In this document: in pieces, positions 8,641-17,787 of the stretch
Numbering within the stretch: position 1 is the stretch's first letter
Layout: every line of letters starts with the position of its first letter
Source of the DNA: Rhodococcus sp. 1168
GTDB taxonomy: Bacteria; Actinomycetota; Actinomycetes; Mycobacteriales; Mycobacteriaceae
NCBI RefSeq assembly: GCF_002091955.1
Contig: NZ_MKKY01000097.1
Span: forward strand, 1-64,000
Length of the DNA stretch: 64,000 bases
Reading direction: 5' to 3'
The notes under the pieces: generated by a model
What the model saw: only the letters and a program-made list of their open reading frames with translations
The model's database searches: none
What the model was told of the DNA's origin: nothing
Translations under genes and position numbers: made by a program

Positions 8641-9471
8641 TTGTATCGACAGAGAGAATGCGCCATCAGCTATCCACACCACGCGAACACATCTCACCGA
8701 CGCCACAACCTGAGCCACGCCGCTGCAGGAACTGCATGGATTCTCTCGTTCGCGTATCTGTTGGCGGAGGTGTTCACGGCTGCTGCGTGGAACACGCCCT
8801 ACAGCTTTGCCCAGAACTCGATCAGCTCACTGGGTGTGACGACCTGTGACGTCGATTCGTGCTCACCGATGCACGACGTCATGAACTCGACATTCGTAGC
8901 GCTCGGGGTATTGACCCTCATCGGTGCCCTCTTCCTGCATCGACACATCCGAAACGGTCGGTCGAAGAAGTGGATTCTCTCGCTGGCTGTTGTCATCGCA
9001 GTGAGCACTGCAGCCACCGGACTGTTCCCGGCGAACGACGGAGCGCTCATCCACTGGTCGGCGGTGTTGCCGGGTTTCGTGGCAAGACATGTCGTGCTCG
9101 TGCTGATCGCATGGCATCTGTGGCACCAGAAGCGACTGGTGGCCGTCTGGTCGGCGCTGTGCGCGTTCGTCGGAGTCCTCGGAGCAGTCCTCATGCTGGC
9201 GAAAGCTCTGCATTTCGGTCTCGGGGAGCGCCTTGCCCTCTACCCCTTGCCGATGTGGATGGCAGTCACCGGCACCGCGGTGTTACTCGCGTTGGCACGA
9301 CGTACAGTCCTGCGGAACGTCGAGTTCTCGGTGCGTGCGTTCGACCCGCGAGTCTGGCCACGCGTCTGGATCGCCCCCACTGTGGACTGCCGTCGTGACC
9401 CGCGTCCGGTGAGCGGCAAGCTCACTGTCCTGGCACCACCCAGCGTTGTCCGGGCGCACAGTACGGACTGA
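8641..9471 (+). CDS. DUF998-family integral membrane protein
   Basis: A protein of about 276 residues with six hydrophobic segments and the DUF998 N-terminal pattern (SFAQNSISSLGVTTC followed by CSPMHDVMNSTFVALG and, later, FPANDGALIHW). Function of the family is not established. The start is uncertain: the TTG at 8641 lacks a good ribosome-binding site and the first 25 residues are His/Arg-rich. The C-terminal 60 residues after the last membrane segment are polar and Pro/Arg-rich, longer than typical for the family. Confidence 0.65.
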   Translation: MYRQRECAISYPHHANTSHRRHNLSHAAAGTAWILSFAYLLAEVFTAAAWNTPYSFAQNSISSLGVTTCDVDSCSPMHDVMNSTFVALGVLTLIGALFLHRHIRNGRSKKWILSLAVVIAVSTAATGLFPANDGALIHWSAVLPGFVARHVVLVLIAWHLWHQKRLVAVWSALCAFVGVLGAVLMLAKALHFGLGERLALYPLPMWMAVTGTAVLLALARRTVLRNVEFSVRAFDPRVWPRVWIAPTVDCRRDPRPVSGKLTVLAPPSVVRAHSTD

Positions 9472-9567
9472 TGGAAGTACGGGCCCGCGACCTCGTTCAT
9501 CGACGAATCGTGGACCTGACCCTCGACATTCTGCCGAGAACTCCGCTCACGGTTCGTGCGGGCGGCG

Positions 9568-10881
9568 TCAGGCTGCCGCTCGCTCCACTTCGGGTTCGAC
9601 CAGTTCGACCTGCTCCACCCACTTGTCCGTGTACTGGAAGTGTGGGCGTCGATCGCCGATGTAGGAGCTCAGCCACGACACGACCGCGACGTACCGGTTC
9701 CGAAAGCCCACCAAGTACATCAGATGCACTGCCAGCCAAAGAACCCAGGCGATCGGCCCCGCAATGTCCACCTTGCCGAACAAACGCGCGACGGCACTAA
9801 ATCTACCGACGATCGACATACTGCCCTTGTCGACGTAGCGGAACGGTGTGCCTGCCTTCACCTTGCCGGTGATCATCTTGGCCGCATGCCTACCCTGCTG
9901 CATCGCGATGGGGGATTGGCCGGGGAGGCTGTTCAATGACGTGACGTCGCCGATGGCGAAGATGTCCGATGCCGAGCCGACAGTCAGGTCGTCGTGAATC
10001 AATAGTCGCCCGGCGCGATCGGTTTCACACCCGGTGCGCTCGGCGATCGTCGCAGCCAGTGCACTTGCCTGAACGCCTGCCGACCAAATGACCGTCTTGG
10101 CCGCGATGGTGCGTACGACCTTGGTGTCGACGTCTTTGATCGTGACGGTGTCATCGGCGATGTCGGTGACCATGGCACCGGTCACCACGTCCACACCGGA
10201 CCGCTCCAGTTTGGCGCGCGCATACTTGCTCAACCGCCCACCGTAGGCAGGCAGCACATCCTTGACTCCGTCGACCAGCGTGACCGTGACGTCATCCGGG
10301 GTGATGTCGGGGAACGAGGCGGCGAAATAGCGGTGTGCAAGATCGCGGATCTGGCCGGCAAGTTCGACACCGGTCGCACCAGCGCCGACAACGACGAAGC
10401 TCAGGAGTTCACGCTTGGCGTCGAAGTCCGACGTCAGATGCGCTTCTTCGTAGCAACTCAGGATCTGCTCGCGGAGGGCGATGGCGTCGTCGACGGTTTT
10501 GAGGGCGAAAGTGCGGTCCTTGAACTCGTCGTGACCGAAATATGCCTGTGTAGCGCCGGTAGCGACGATGAGGCGGCCGTAACGGATCGAACGGGTGGAT
10601 CCCGCTGCCGTGTAGGTGAGAACGTGCCGCTCGGGATTTACGTCGACGACGCGACCGAGCCGAACATCGGCCGAGTCGTACTCGGCGAGAATGCGCCGGA
10701 TCGGCGGGGCAATCTCTCCCGTCGAGATCATTCCGGTGGCCGCCTGGTACAGCAACGGCTGGAACAGGTGCTCGGTGGTGCTGGAGATAAGCGAGAACTT
10801 CACGCCAGCCTTGCCCAGAGTCTTGGCGGCAGCCAAAGCTCCGAATCCTGATCCGACGATCACGACCTCGTACTCATCCAC
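9568..10881 (-). CDS. ndh: Type II NADH:quinone dehydrogenase
   Basis: This single-subunit flavoenzyme passes electrons from NADH to menaquinone without pumping protons. The 437 residues include the FAD-binding Rossmann fold (VVIVGSGFGALAAAKTLG, from residue 5), the second NADH-binding fold (VVVGAGATGVELAGQI), the AIGDVTSL motif that contacts FAD, and a C-terminal hydrophobic anchor (IAWVLWLAVHLMYLVGF). The GTG at 10881 lies 7 nt after a perfect AGGAGG, so it is preferred to a longer frame starting at 10920. It is divergent from a LysR gene that may regulate it. Confidence 0.9.
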   Translation of the reverse strand: MDEYEVVIVGSGFGALAAAKTLGKAGVKFSLISSTTEHLFQPLLYQAATGMISTGEIAPPIRRILAEYDSADVRLGRVVDVNPERHVLTYTAAGSTRSIRYGRLIVATGATQAYFGHDEFKDRTFALKTVDDAIALREQILSCYEEAHLTSDFDAKRELLSFVVVGAGATGVELAGQIRDLAHRYFAASFPDITPDDVTVTLVDGVKDVLPAYGGRLSKYARAKLERSGVDVVTGAMVTDIADDTVTIKDVDTKVVRTIAAKTVIWSAGVQASALAATIAERTGCETDRAGRLLIHDDLTVGSASDIFAIGDVTSLNSLPGQSPIAMQQGRHAAKMITGKVKAGTPFRYVDKGSMSIVGRFSAVARLFGKVDIAGPIAWVLWLAVHLMYLVGFRNRYVAVVSWLSSYIGDRRPHFQYTDKWVEQVELVEPEVERAAA

Positions 10882-10993
10882 GACAAATCCTCCTACTCGA
10901 AAGCTGTTGAGTACATGCAACGCTTGTATCCGGTCGCTATCAACGCGAAAGATCGCATAGCATCAATGAGCAGAACTCATGGATGGAGAAATC

Positions 10994-11884
10994 GTGGAAC
11001 TACGACAGGTGAAATACTTCCTCGCCGTCGCCGAGGAGTTGAACTTTTCACGGGCCGCCGAGCGCTTCTACATCTCCCAGTCCGCAGTCAGCCTGCAGAT
11101 CGCCAAGCTCGAACGCGAGATGGGCGAGCCCCTGTTCGAACGAACATCGCGGTCCGTCCGATTGACCACTGTCGGCGCACAATTGGTGTCGATCGCCCGA
11201 CACATGATCGAACTGGAACAGTCCGCGCTCGCACTGACTGCGCGAAAACGCAACCAACTCAGACTGACCGGCAACATGACGTTCGCTGCGAATGCGCTGG
11301 CCGCAATCGTGCGTGTGCGTGAGCAACATCCCGAGGCAGAAATCGACTTCGTACTCAAACGATTCGCCGAACAGATCGAAGCCGTTATGACAGGGGATTG
11401 TCAGGTCGCCCTGATCCGAGGAAGCGTCGAAAGATCAGGATTGCAAGCAAAAGAGCTATGGACCGAGGACCTCGTAGTAGTCCTGTCGGAGCGGCATCCA
11501 CTGGCCGACCGAATCGAACCGAGCCTGGAAGACCTCGCCGCGTACCCGCTACTGCTACCCAAGCGCAGCGAACAGATACTGCTCCACCGCGTCGTCGAAG
11601 GCGCGATGAAACGCAGCGGCCTGCGCCTGACATTCGGCCCACCTGTCGCCCTCGACCACACCGCAAGCGCTGAACTGCTCAATCGCCCGGACTGCTGGTC
11701 GATCCTCTACGCCAGCACCGCCGCAGGAACCCCCACCAGCGGCCTGATATTCCGACGCGAAGCGCAGCGGCGTTTGCAACTCGCGGTATCGGCAGTCGTC
11801 GACGGCACAGTACCCGCCACCGATATTCAGCGGGATCTCGTTGCGGCACTGGCGGAAACGGCGCCCGAAACTCAGGAGAAGTGA
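10994..11884 (+). CDS. LysR-family transcriptional regulator between ndh and mqo
   Basis: A 296-residue protein with a classic LysR helix-turn-helix (VKYFLAVAEELNFSRAAERFYISQSAVSLQIAKLE) and effector domain. The GTG at 10994 (VELRQVKYFL) is preferred because GGAGAAATC sits directly upstream; an ATG at 10979 would add five residues. It diverges from ndh with 112 bp between starts and its 3' end overlaps the 3' end of mqo by 13 bp. The context suggests control of a respiratory dehydrogenase, by inference only. Confidence 0.85.
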   Translation: MELRQVKYFLAVAEELNFSRAAERFYISQSAVSLQIAKLEREMGEPLFERTSRSVRLTTVGAQLVSIARHMIELEQSALALTARKRNQLRLTGNMTFAANALAAIVRVREQHPEAEIDFVLKRFAEQIEAVMTGDCQVALIRGSVERSGLQAKELWTEDLVVVLSERHPLADRIEPSLEDLAAYPLLLPKRSEQILLHRVVEGAMKRSGLRLTFGPPVALDHTASAELLNRPDCWSILYASTAAGTPTSGLIFRREAQRRLQLAVSAVVDGTVPATDIQRDLVAALAETAPETQEK

Positions 11885-13281
11885 CCGGGTTGCGCCCATG
11901 CCTGCGCCGCCGCAGCGCGGGCCGGGAAGCACTTGCTCACCAACTCGATCATGATCGATGGTGCAACCGACGCACCGGGTGACGCCCCGAGCAATCCGGC
12001 TATGGTTCCGCCTGCGCCGGTGATCAATTCGGTACCGAACGTGAGCACCCCAGATTTCGCAATGCGTGTCCCGGACGGTTGAGGCTTGATCAGCTGAGCC
12101 CTCTGACCTGCTTGTATCGGATACCACTGCGCCGGATTCGCCTCCGGAACGAACATCCTCAAAAGCTCGAACTTCTCTCTCCGCGTTGCCAATAGCTGAC
12201 CGAACAGGTAGCGAACCAATGGCAGATTACAAAGTCCGACAGTCAGAAGCGGCAACAGATTATGCGACCGAACTGTCGTGAACAGGTCTCTTACCGAGCC
12301 TGCTTTCAGCAACTTGGTACTGAACGTCGCGTACGGCCCGAACATGAGAGATCTCTTGCCGTCGACGACCCGGGAATCTAGATGGGGCAGTGACATCGGC
12401 GGCGCTCCGAGTACCGATTGCCCATACACCTTCGCATCGTGGCGACTTACTACCTCGGGTACATCGGTGCGTAGAAACTCTGCCCCGAAAGGAAACACAC
12501 CGTATCCGCGTACTTCAGGGATTCCGGACTTCTGCAGGAGTTTCAACGCGTAGCCTCCTGCACCGACAAATACGAAGTTCGCCTGCACACAGAACCGCTT
12601 CTTCGAGTGCACGTTCTTGCCCGAGACAAGCCAGGTCCCGTCAACACGACGATCCAAGTCGGTCACCTCCCGTCCGAGATGCACACGCCCGCCACCTCGC
12701 ACCATCGAGTCTGCCAGCGACACCGTGAGAGAACCGAAGTCGACATCTGTGCCACCAGTGTGACGAGTGGCTGCCACCGGGCCGTCCAGCACTCGTCCCG
12801 CCATGATCAAGGGCACCCATTGCTCGATGACCTCGGCGTCCTCGGAGTACTGCATACCCGAGAACAGCGGCGATGTCCGCAAAGTTTCGTAGCGCTGCCT
12901 CAAATACTCGACATCGCGATCGCCGAATACGATATTCAGGTGGGGCGTCTCGTTGATGAAACTAGGTGACAACTCACCGTTTGCAATCAACGAAGTCCAG
13001 AAGCTCTGTGAGACTCGAAATTGCCGAGCGATGTCCTCGGGTTTGGTCAAGTCTGCCGCGTCGGGCATGTAGTTGAGCTCGCACAGTCCCGCATGGCCAG
13101 TGCCCGCGTTGTTCCATGGGTCCGAGCTTTCGCCTGCAAGTCGATCTAGACGCTCGAACAGCGCAATCGATTTGCCGGGCAACAGCTTTGCGAGAATGGC
13201 ACCGAGAGTCGCCGACATGATGCCGCCGCCGATCAAGACGACATCGAATGTCTCGATCGGTAGATGGGTGCGCGTGAACAT
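11872..13281 (-). CDS. mqo: Malate:quinone oxidoreductase
   Basis: This membrane-associated FAD enzyme oxidises malate to oxaloacetate and reduces quinone, bypassing NAD-malate dehydrogenase. The frame extends upstream, but ATG at 13281 after GGGGAGG gives 469 residues, slightly below the usual ~490-500 length. Motifs: FAD-binding DVVLIGGGIMSATLGAIL near residue 13, ESSDPWNNAGTGHAGLCELNYMP, and GVLTFGTELITGAGGTIAGLLGASPGAS near the C-terminus. It diverges from another LysR gene and converges with the ndh-side LysR gene. Confidence 0.9.
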   Translation of the reverse strand: MFTRTHLPIETFDVVLIGGGIMSATLGAILAKLLPGKSIALFERLDRLAGESSDPWNNAGTGHAGLCELNYMPDAADLTKPEDIARQFRVSQSFWTSLIANGELSPSFINETPHLNIVFGDRDVEYLRQRYETLRTSPLFSGMQYSEDAEVIEQWVPLIMAGRVLDGPVAATRHTGGTDVDFGSLTVSLADSMVRGGGRVHLGREVTDLDRRVDGTWLVSGKNVHSKKRFCVQANFVFVGAGGYALKLLQKSGIPEVRGYGVFPFGAEFLRTDVPEVVSRHDAKVYGQSVLGAPPMSLPHLDSRVVDGKRSLMFGPYATFSTKLLKAGSVRDLFTTVRSHNLLPLLTVGLCNLPLVRYLFGQLLATRREKFELLRMFVPEANPAQWYPIQAGQRAQLIKPQPSGTRIAKSGVLTFGTELITGAGGTIAGLLGASPGASVAPSIMIELVSKCFPARAAAAQAWAQPGHFS

Positions 13282-13380
13282 AGGAACCTCCCCTGGACTT
13301 CTGCCTTCGGTCGTCGGACTGATCTTGATCTTCAAAAACCGATCCGTCCAATGCTGGATTCTGTGGAATACCATCCAGAA

Positions 13381-14289
13381 ATGGATAAGTATTTGTTGCC
13401 CCACGTCGAGATCGTTGCGCCGCTTCTCGCAGCCTTCGACGCAGCCGCCACCGAAAGCCACATCACGCAGGCCGCGGACAAGCTGGGGGTCCCACAATCT
13501 TCGTTGAGCCGGCGACTGAAAACGCTGGAGAAGACGCTTGGTATCGCACTGTTCCAACCCGTCGGAAGGGGAGTAGCGCTCACCTCCGCAGGACGAGAAC
13601 TATTCGAGCGTACTCACGACGCCATTCGAAAACTCGACGACGCCATCACCGTGGTCCGCGCCGATGCCGACCCGTCGAGCGGGTTCGTCCGTTTCGGCTT
13701 CCCCCTGACGCTGGGCCCAGTAGGAATTACGACAATTCTTGCCGAGTTTCATAAAACCGCGCCGCGAATCCGGGTGCATCTCGTCCAGGCCCACGGTGAA
13801 GCGCTCGCCCACATGATTCGCGACGGCAGGCTCGACATAGCCGTTGTCATACCCCCACCAGCTGACCTGACCGTTACAGTCCTCGGAAGTCAGCACATCC
13901 GCCTTCACGTAGCGCGCACCAACGCCTTGGCCGGACGCTCAGAGGTAGCTGTTGCCGAGCTCGAGGGCGAACCCTTCATCGCAAGTCCACCGTCGTTTCA
14001 CCTTCGATCCCTGCTCGACTCTTGGTGCACCGAAGCGGGTTTCACTCCTCGCGTTCCTTTCGAGATCAGCGAGATCGACACCATCCGTGCCCTTGTCGCC
14101 CATGATCTCGGCGTAGCGCTGCTCCCGGGGGAATCAGAGCACTCCTCCGTCGTTGCTGTTCGACTGTCGGGATCACGAGATCGGGACGTCGGGCTCGTGA
14201 CCGGCAACCATCGCCCAACGGCCGCGGTCTCTCGTTTCACTCAGCATGTGGTCGAGCACCGGGACAGAATCACTGCTGTACAGCAATGA
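13381..14289 (+). CDS. LysR-family transcriptional regulator divergent from mqo
   Basis: A LysR protein of 302 residues if the ATG at 13381 is used (an ATG at 13351 is an alternative; neither has a clear ribosome-binding site). The N-terminal HTH is ITQAADKLGVPQSSLSRRLKTLEKTLG and the effector domain follows. It lies 100 bp from the divergent mqo start, so regulation of mqo is the simplest inference. Its last 20 bp overlap the convergent DUF6188 gene. Confidence 0.8.
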   Translation: MDKYLLPHVEIVAPLLAAFDAAATESHITQAADKLGVPQSSLSRRLKTLEKTLGIALFQPVGRGVALTSAGRELFERTHDAIRKLDDAITVVRADADPSSGFVRFGFPLTLGPVGITTILAEFHKTAPRIRVHLVQAHGEALAHMIRDGRLDIAVVIPPPADLTVTVLGSQHIRLHVARTNALAGRSEVAVAELEGEPFIASPPSFHLRSLLDSWCTEAGFTPRVPFEISEIDTIRALVAHDLGVALLPGESEHSSVVAVRLSGSRDRDVGLVTGNHRPTAAVSRFTQHVVEHRDRITAVQQ

Positions 14290-14866
14290 CCACACCCGAG
14301 GAGAGCGTTATCTGTTGCTCGGAAACTTCGGCCACACTTTCACGCAACACCAGATAAGCCTCGCCCAACGGTATGGCCGCGGGCACGCTGGTCCGATCGG
14401 AGAACTCGACGGTCGACGTGTCTCCCACACCAATTCGGACGACCGTGGCTCCGACGGAAGGTAACGCGGTGACTACCGGAATTGATGCCGGCGGATCCGA
14501 AGGCCCCGAGAGAAGCTCGATGTCGCCGCCCGCGAGACAGACCACTGTAGAACCGTCGGAACCGGTGTACTCCCAGGACTCGACCTCTTCGCGCGAGGCC
14601 GCTTCGACAACGGTTCCGTCGTCGAACACCATCGACAATTCACCGGACTCCGCGTAAGCGACGCTCTCGCACAGACGACCGACGAGAGCAGCGGCAAGTC
14701 GCAGTCCTTCGAACTGATTGTCCTCGTCCACCAGCACGTCACCGATCACGAACTCACTGAACGCAACGGTGGCACCGCCGGCGAACTCGATGCTCAGATC
14801 GAAGTCCAACAGAACGCGCGTGACGCGTCGGGACTGCAGTGCAAGTTCCATCGGTGCCGGTGTCAT
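14270..14866 (-). CDS. DUF6188-like protein
   Basis: A 198-residue protein. The first 130 residues (MELALQSRRVTRVLLDFDLSIEF, later DNQFEGLRLAAALVG and WEYTGSDGSTVVCLAGGDIELL) look like DUF6188, a small immunity-like beta-rich family of unknown role. The ATG at 14866 has GGAG upstream; the open frame continues to 14953 without other support. It follows a predicted 38-residue membrane peptide gene by 28 bp on the same strand. Function is unknown. Confidence 0.55.
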   Translation of the reverse strand: MTPAPMELALQSRRVTRVLLDFDLSIEFAGGATVAFSEFVIGDVLVDEDNQFEGLRLAAALVGRLCESVAYAESGELSMVFDDGTVVEAASREEVESWEYTGSDGSTVVCLAGGDIELLSGPSDPPASIPVVTALPSVGATVVRIGVGDTSTVEFSDRTSVPAAIPLGEAYLVLRESVAEVSEQQITLSSGVVIAVQQ

Positions 14867-14894
14867 CACTGATGACTCCAATCCTGCGAGATTC

Positions 14895-15011
14895 TTACTC
14901 ACCCGTTCGGTAGAGCCGCCAGAACCACTCTGCCGTAACCGCCAATATGACAATGCCCGACCCCAGCGCGCCGACGACGAGAAGCATCGTGCCGAGAGCA
15001 GCGAGTCCCAT
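14895..15011 (-). CDS. Possible single-span membrane peptide (38 aa)
   Basis: An ATG at 15011 opens 38 codons encoding MGLAALGTMLLVVGALGSGI and VILAVTAEWFWRLYRTGE: one long hydrophobic helix followed by an aromatic-positive tail, the pattern of small bitopic membrane proteins. The ribosome-binding site is weak; in-frame GTG codons upstream, with AGGGGA at a suitable distance, could extend it. It lies between the DUF808 and DUF6188 genes on the same strand. Confidence 0.35.
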   Translation of the reverse strand: MGLAALGTMLLVVGALGSGIVILAVTAEWFWRLYRTGE

Positions 15012-15113
15012 GATCACGGTCAGCTGAAGTCTGCCGCCAACGAGCACACCAGAACTGTCCCCTGCCCTGATCCGGGGCGCAACCTGTGGAAGGAGATCGA
15101 CGGACCCGACGCG

Positions 15114-15151
15114 CTAGTGCGCTGTGTACCGCCTAGTGCGCTGTGGACCGC
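15114..15151. repeat. 19-bp tandem duplication across the stop codon of the DUF808 gene
   Basis: Two adjacent copies of CTAGTGCGCTGTGNACCGC (15114-15132 and 15133-15151) differ at one base (T versus G). The right-hand copy contains the stop and last five codons of the DUF808 gene; the left copy lies just past the stop. Confidence 0.9.
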
Positions 15152-16074
15152 CTGGAGAGAACGCGGTTGATCCCGAGTTGGCCACCGACGATTATCAGGC
15201 CGACGATCAAACCGAGGATCGCGGACGCGATCGTATTGACGATCCATGCCAACACCCCTCCGATGCCGGAGATATCACCGACAGCGTCCTCGAGGTGGTG
15301 AACCAGCTGGTAGATCGGATGGAAACCGAGCTCGTCGATTCCGATGAGCAAAATGTGTCCACCGACCCACAACATGGCAGCGGTTCCGACCACGGACAGT
15401 ATGGACATGACGTGCGGCATCCCACGCACCAGGCCGCGACCGAATTTCTCGACCAAGCCGGTCGAGTTCTCCGCAAGCTTCAGACCGATGTCATCCATTT
15501 TGACGATGAGCCCGACGACGCCGTAGACGGCAATGGTAATCACGACTGCGACAACTGCAAGGACGACCAAGCGGTTCCAAAAGCCTTCGCTCGCAATGGT
15601 GTCGAGCGCAATGACCATGATCTCCGCTGACAGGATCAGATCCGTACGGACAGCTCCCGAGACGACGCTATCCTCATCGCGCGGCTCGTCTGCCGCCGCC
15701 TCATGATGCTCACCGTGACCGAAGAGCGCGCCCCAAATCTTGTGCACTGCTTCGTAACTGAGATAGCAACCACCGAGCATGAGAATGGGGGTCAGCAGCC
15801 ACGGAAGGAACTGACTGAGCACAAGCGCGATGGGCAGAATGATGATGAGCTTGTTGCGCAGCGAACCGATGGCGATCCGCTTGATGATGGGCAACTCACG
15901 CTCGGCGGCGAGGCCGCGAACATACTGTGGCGTCACGGCCGCATCGTCGATGACTACACCGGCGGCCTTGGTTGTCGCCTTCGCGGTCGCCGCACCGACG
16001 TCGTCGATCGATGCAGCGGCAAGACGAGCAAGCGCTGCGACGTCGTCGAGAAGAGCAACAAGTCCACCAGCCAT
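15133..16074 (-). CDS. DUF808 (YedI-like) inner membrane protein
   Basis: A 313-residue membrane protein of the DUF808/YedI family, opening with the family motif MAGGLVALLDDVAALARLAA and DDVGAATAKATTKAAGVVIDDAAVTPQYV, followed by about six to seven membrane segments. The ATG at 16074 follows GGAGG. A charged loop (HGEHHEAAADEPRDED) separates the first helices from the rest. Function is not established. The 3' end carries a 19-bp tandem duplication that leaves the reading frame intact. Confidence 0.85.
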   Translation of the reverse strand: MAGGLVALLDDVAALARLAAASIDDVGAATAKATTKAAGVVIDDAAVTPQYVRGLAAERELPIIKRIAIGSLRNKLIIILPIALVLSQFLPWLLTPILMLGGCYLSYEAVHKIWGALFGHGEHHEAAADEPRDEDSVVSGAVRTDLILSAEIMVIALDTIASEGFWNRLVVLAVVAVVITIAVYGVVGLIVKMDDIGLKLAENSTGLVEKFGRGLVRGMPHVMSILSVVGTAAMLWVGGHILLIGIDELGFHPIYQLVHHLEDAVGDISGIGGVLAWIVNTIASAILGLIVGLIIVGGQLGINRVLSRRSTAH

Positions 16075-16290
16075 CACAGACCTCCAGGAATCAGCGCATA
16101 AAGCATGTAGACGGTCGGTTCCATGAAACGTCTCATCTCATGAACGTCGGCATCGGCATCGGTCGTACAGCACAATACCGGCACCGGCCCGCCCGCTACT
16201 CTCGGCGACTACCGGACAACACGGACACCGGCAGCAGCCGACAGTCCCCGATCTCTGAGTGATCGTGTATCCAGTCGATGAAGGCCCAGA

Positions 16291-16728
16291 TCAGGCGTCC
16301 GGCTTGTCTCCGAACATGAGCTCGCGGCCGCTGATCTCCGTAGGGACGATTTCCACGATATTGTATTTGGTGGTGGGAACCCAGGAGACAAGGTCCAGTG
16401 CTTCAGCTTCGGCGATTTCCGCGGAAGTGCTCAGGGTTCGCGCCGTGCCATGCACGACGACACTCCATCCGGAAACGCCGGGATCGATGTGATCGACTTC
16501 GAAGACTACGCGGTTCTCGATACTGAGTTCGACGAGTTTGGTGCCCTCAGCAGTCCGGAACAACAACCGGCCACTGTCGGCCAGGTAGTTCACGGGGACC
16601 ACGTCGATGCGGCCGCCGACGGAGGTGACCAGCCGCCCCAGCCTCTCCGAACGCAGCGCATCCCAGCTCTGCTCATCGGTGAAGACACGAACCGGCCCGG
16701 CAGGGGTGTGAGCATGGGGTGCAGTCAT
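16291..16728 (-). CDS. Pyridoxamine 5'-phosphate oxidase-like (split-barrel) protein
   Basis: A 145-residue protein with the split beta-barrel flavin/F420-binding fold: LRSERLGRLVTSVGGRIDVVPVNYLAD, then GRLLFRTAEGTKL, then a C-terminal GWSVVVHGTARTL and WVPTTKYNIVEIVPTEISGREL. Such mycobacterial and rhodococcal proteins reduce or bind F420/FMN; the exact activity cannot be assigned. It is divergent from the CBS-BON gene and could share its regulation, because both families are frequent in dormancy or redox stress regulons of this order. Confidence 0.75.
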   Translation of the reverse strand: MTAPHAHTPAGPVRVFTDEQSWDALRSERLGRLVTSVGGRIDVVPVNYLADSGRLLFRTAEGTKLVELSIENRVVFEVDHIDPGVSGWSVVVHGTARTLSTSAEIAEAEALDLVSWVPTTKYNIVEIVPTEISGRELMFGDKPDA

Positions 16729-16901
16729 GTTCCGATTCTCTCACTCCGGGCCAGTTATTGTCTGGCGTATCGGTCACACTTTCGGGGAACGGCCGTCCGC
16801 CCCGTTCACCGAGGTCAATGATGTTGTCGGCATAGATTTTTGGCTATCGGTTCCGTTGCTCACACACTGCCCTGCCACGCCTGTCACACGCTGCCGTGGA
16901 G

Positions 16902-16921
16902 TTAGGGTCAGAGTGTCCGAA
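16902..16921. promoter_or_regulatory. Imperfect DosR/DevR-box-like dyad
   Basis: TTAGGGTCAGAGTGTCCGAA lies 72 bp before the CBS-BON start. The outer arms match the DosR consensus TTSGGGACTWWAGTCCCSAA well and the centre poorly (about 12-13 of 20 positions). Its placement between a CBS and a PNPOx-like gene, both typical dormancy-regulon families, is why it is recorded. Confidence 0.3.
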
Positions 16922-16992
16922 GTGCCCCACGGCGGACCGCGTATCAAGGTTTTTACGAGTGTCAGTACGGCAGCAAACGGAAGAGGCAAGCA

Positions 16993-17565
16993 ATGAAGGT
17001 TCGTGATCTGATGACCCGCGAGGTCGTGACCGCACAACGCGACACACCGGTGCGCGAGGCGATCATGCTTTTGACCAGTAAGCGATTCGCAGCGCTACCG
17101 GTCATCGATCGAAAGGGTGCGTTGGTAGGCATCGTGTCGGAATCGGATCTGTTGGCGTTTCAGACATCGAACCCGAAAGCGGTGATCTCTCCGGCAGTGG
17201 TCAGCGAGGTCGAGACAGCGGAACCACAGTGGGAAGCGTCGACCGCGGCAGCGGTGATGTTGGATCGGCATGTGCGCTCGATGCCCGTCGTCGAGTCCGG
17301 GATCCTGGTGGGCGTCATCGCTCGCAGCGACGTGTTGCGAAGTCTGATCATCGGCGACAACGAGGTCATCGCCGCGAAAGTCCGCGCACTGCTCGACGAC
17401 TACTCCGGCAGCACCCGGCGATGGGTGATCACAGTCCGCAGCGGTGGTGTCGTGGAGGTAGGAGGAGGGTTCGACGACGACACCGAACGTCATGTCGTGC
17501 ACAGGTTGCTCTCCACCATCGACGGTGTCAGCAAGGTGAACCTCGACACTCACACTTCGGACTGA
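16993..17565 (+). CDS. CBS-domain pair with C-terminal BON domain
   Basis: A 190-residue cytosolic protein. Two CBS motifs (VRDLMTREVVTAQRDTPVREA...LPVIDRKGALVGIVSESDLL and a second ending MPVVESGILVGVIARSDVLRSL) form an adenosine-ligand-binding Bateman module, and residues 135-185 (WVITVRSGGVVEVGGGFDDDTERHVVHRLLSTIDGVSKVNLDT) form a BON domain. The family resembles hypoxic response protein 1-like proteins fused to BON. The ATG follows GGAAGAGGCAAGCA. A DosR-like dyad lies upstream. Ligand and partner are unknown. Confidence 0.85.
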   Translation: MKVRDLMTREVVTAQRDTPVREAIMLLTSKRFAALPVIDRKGALVGIVSESDLLAFQTSNPKAVISPAVVSEVETAEPQWEASTAAAVMLDRHVRSMPVVESGILVGVIARSDVLRSLIIGDNEVIAAKVRALLDDYSGSTRRWVITVRSGGVVEVGGGFDDDTERHVVHRLLSTIDGVSKVNLDTHTSD

Positions 17566-17787
17566 TCTCGTGGGGCGTGTGTCGGGCTTCGTTCGATAGT
17601 TCTTCACGAGTGACGGCCGTCGTCATGCTCACCGAAATATTTGTATTACGTTGTGTCCCAGCGTCGATATGTGTGCCAACATGTTGCTGTTTTGCGACCG
17701 AACCCCGAGCAACTCGAGACCGCGTTTCAGCATTCCTGTGTCATGTGACGCGCGGTCCCGGTTCAGATCTCGCGAGTCCAACATCGG

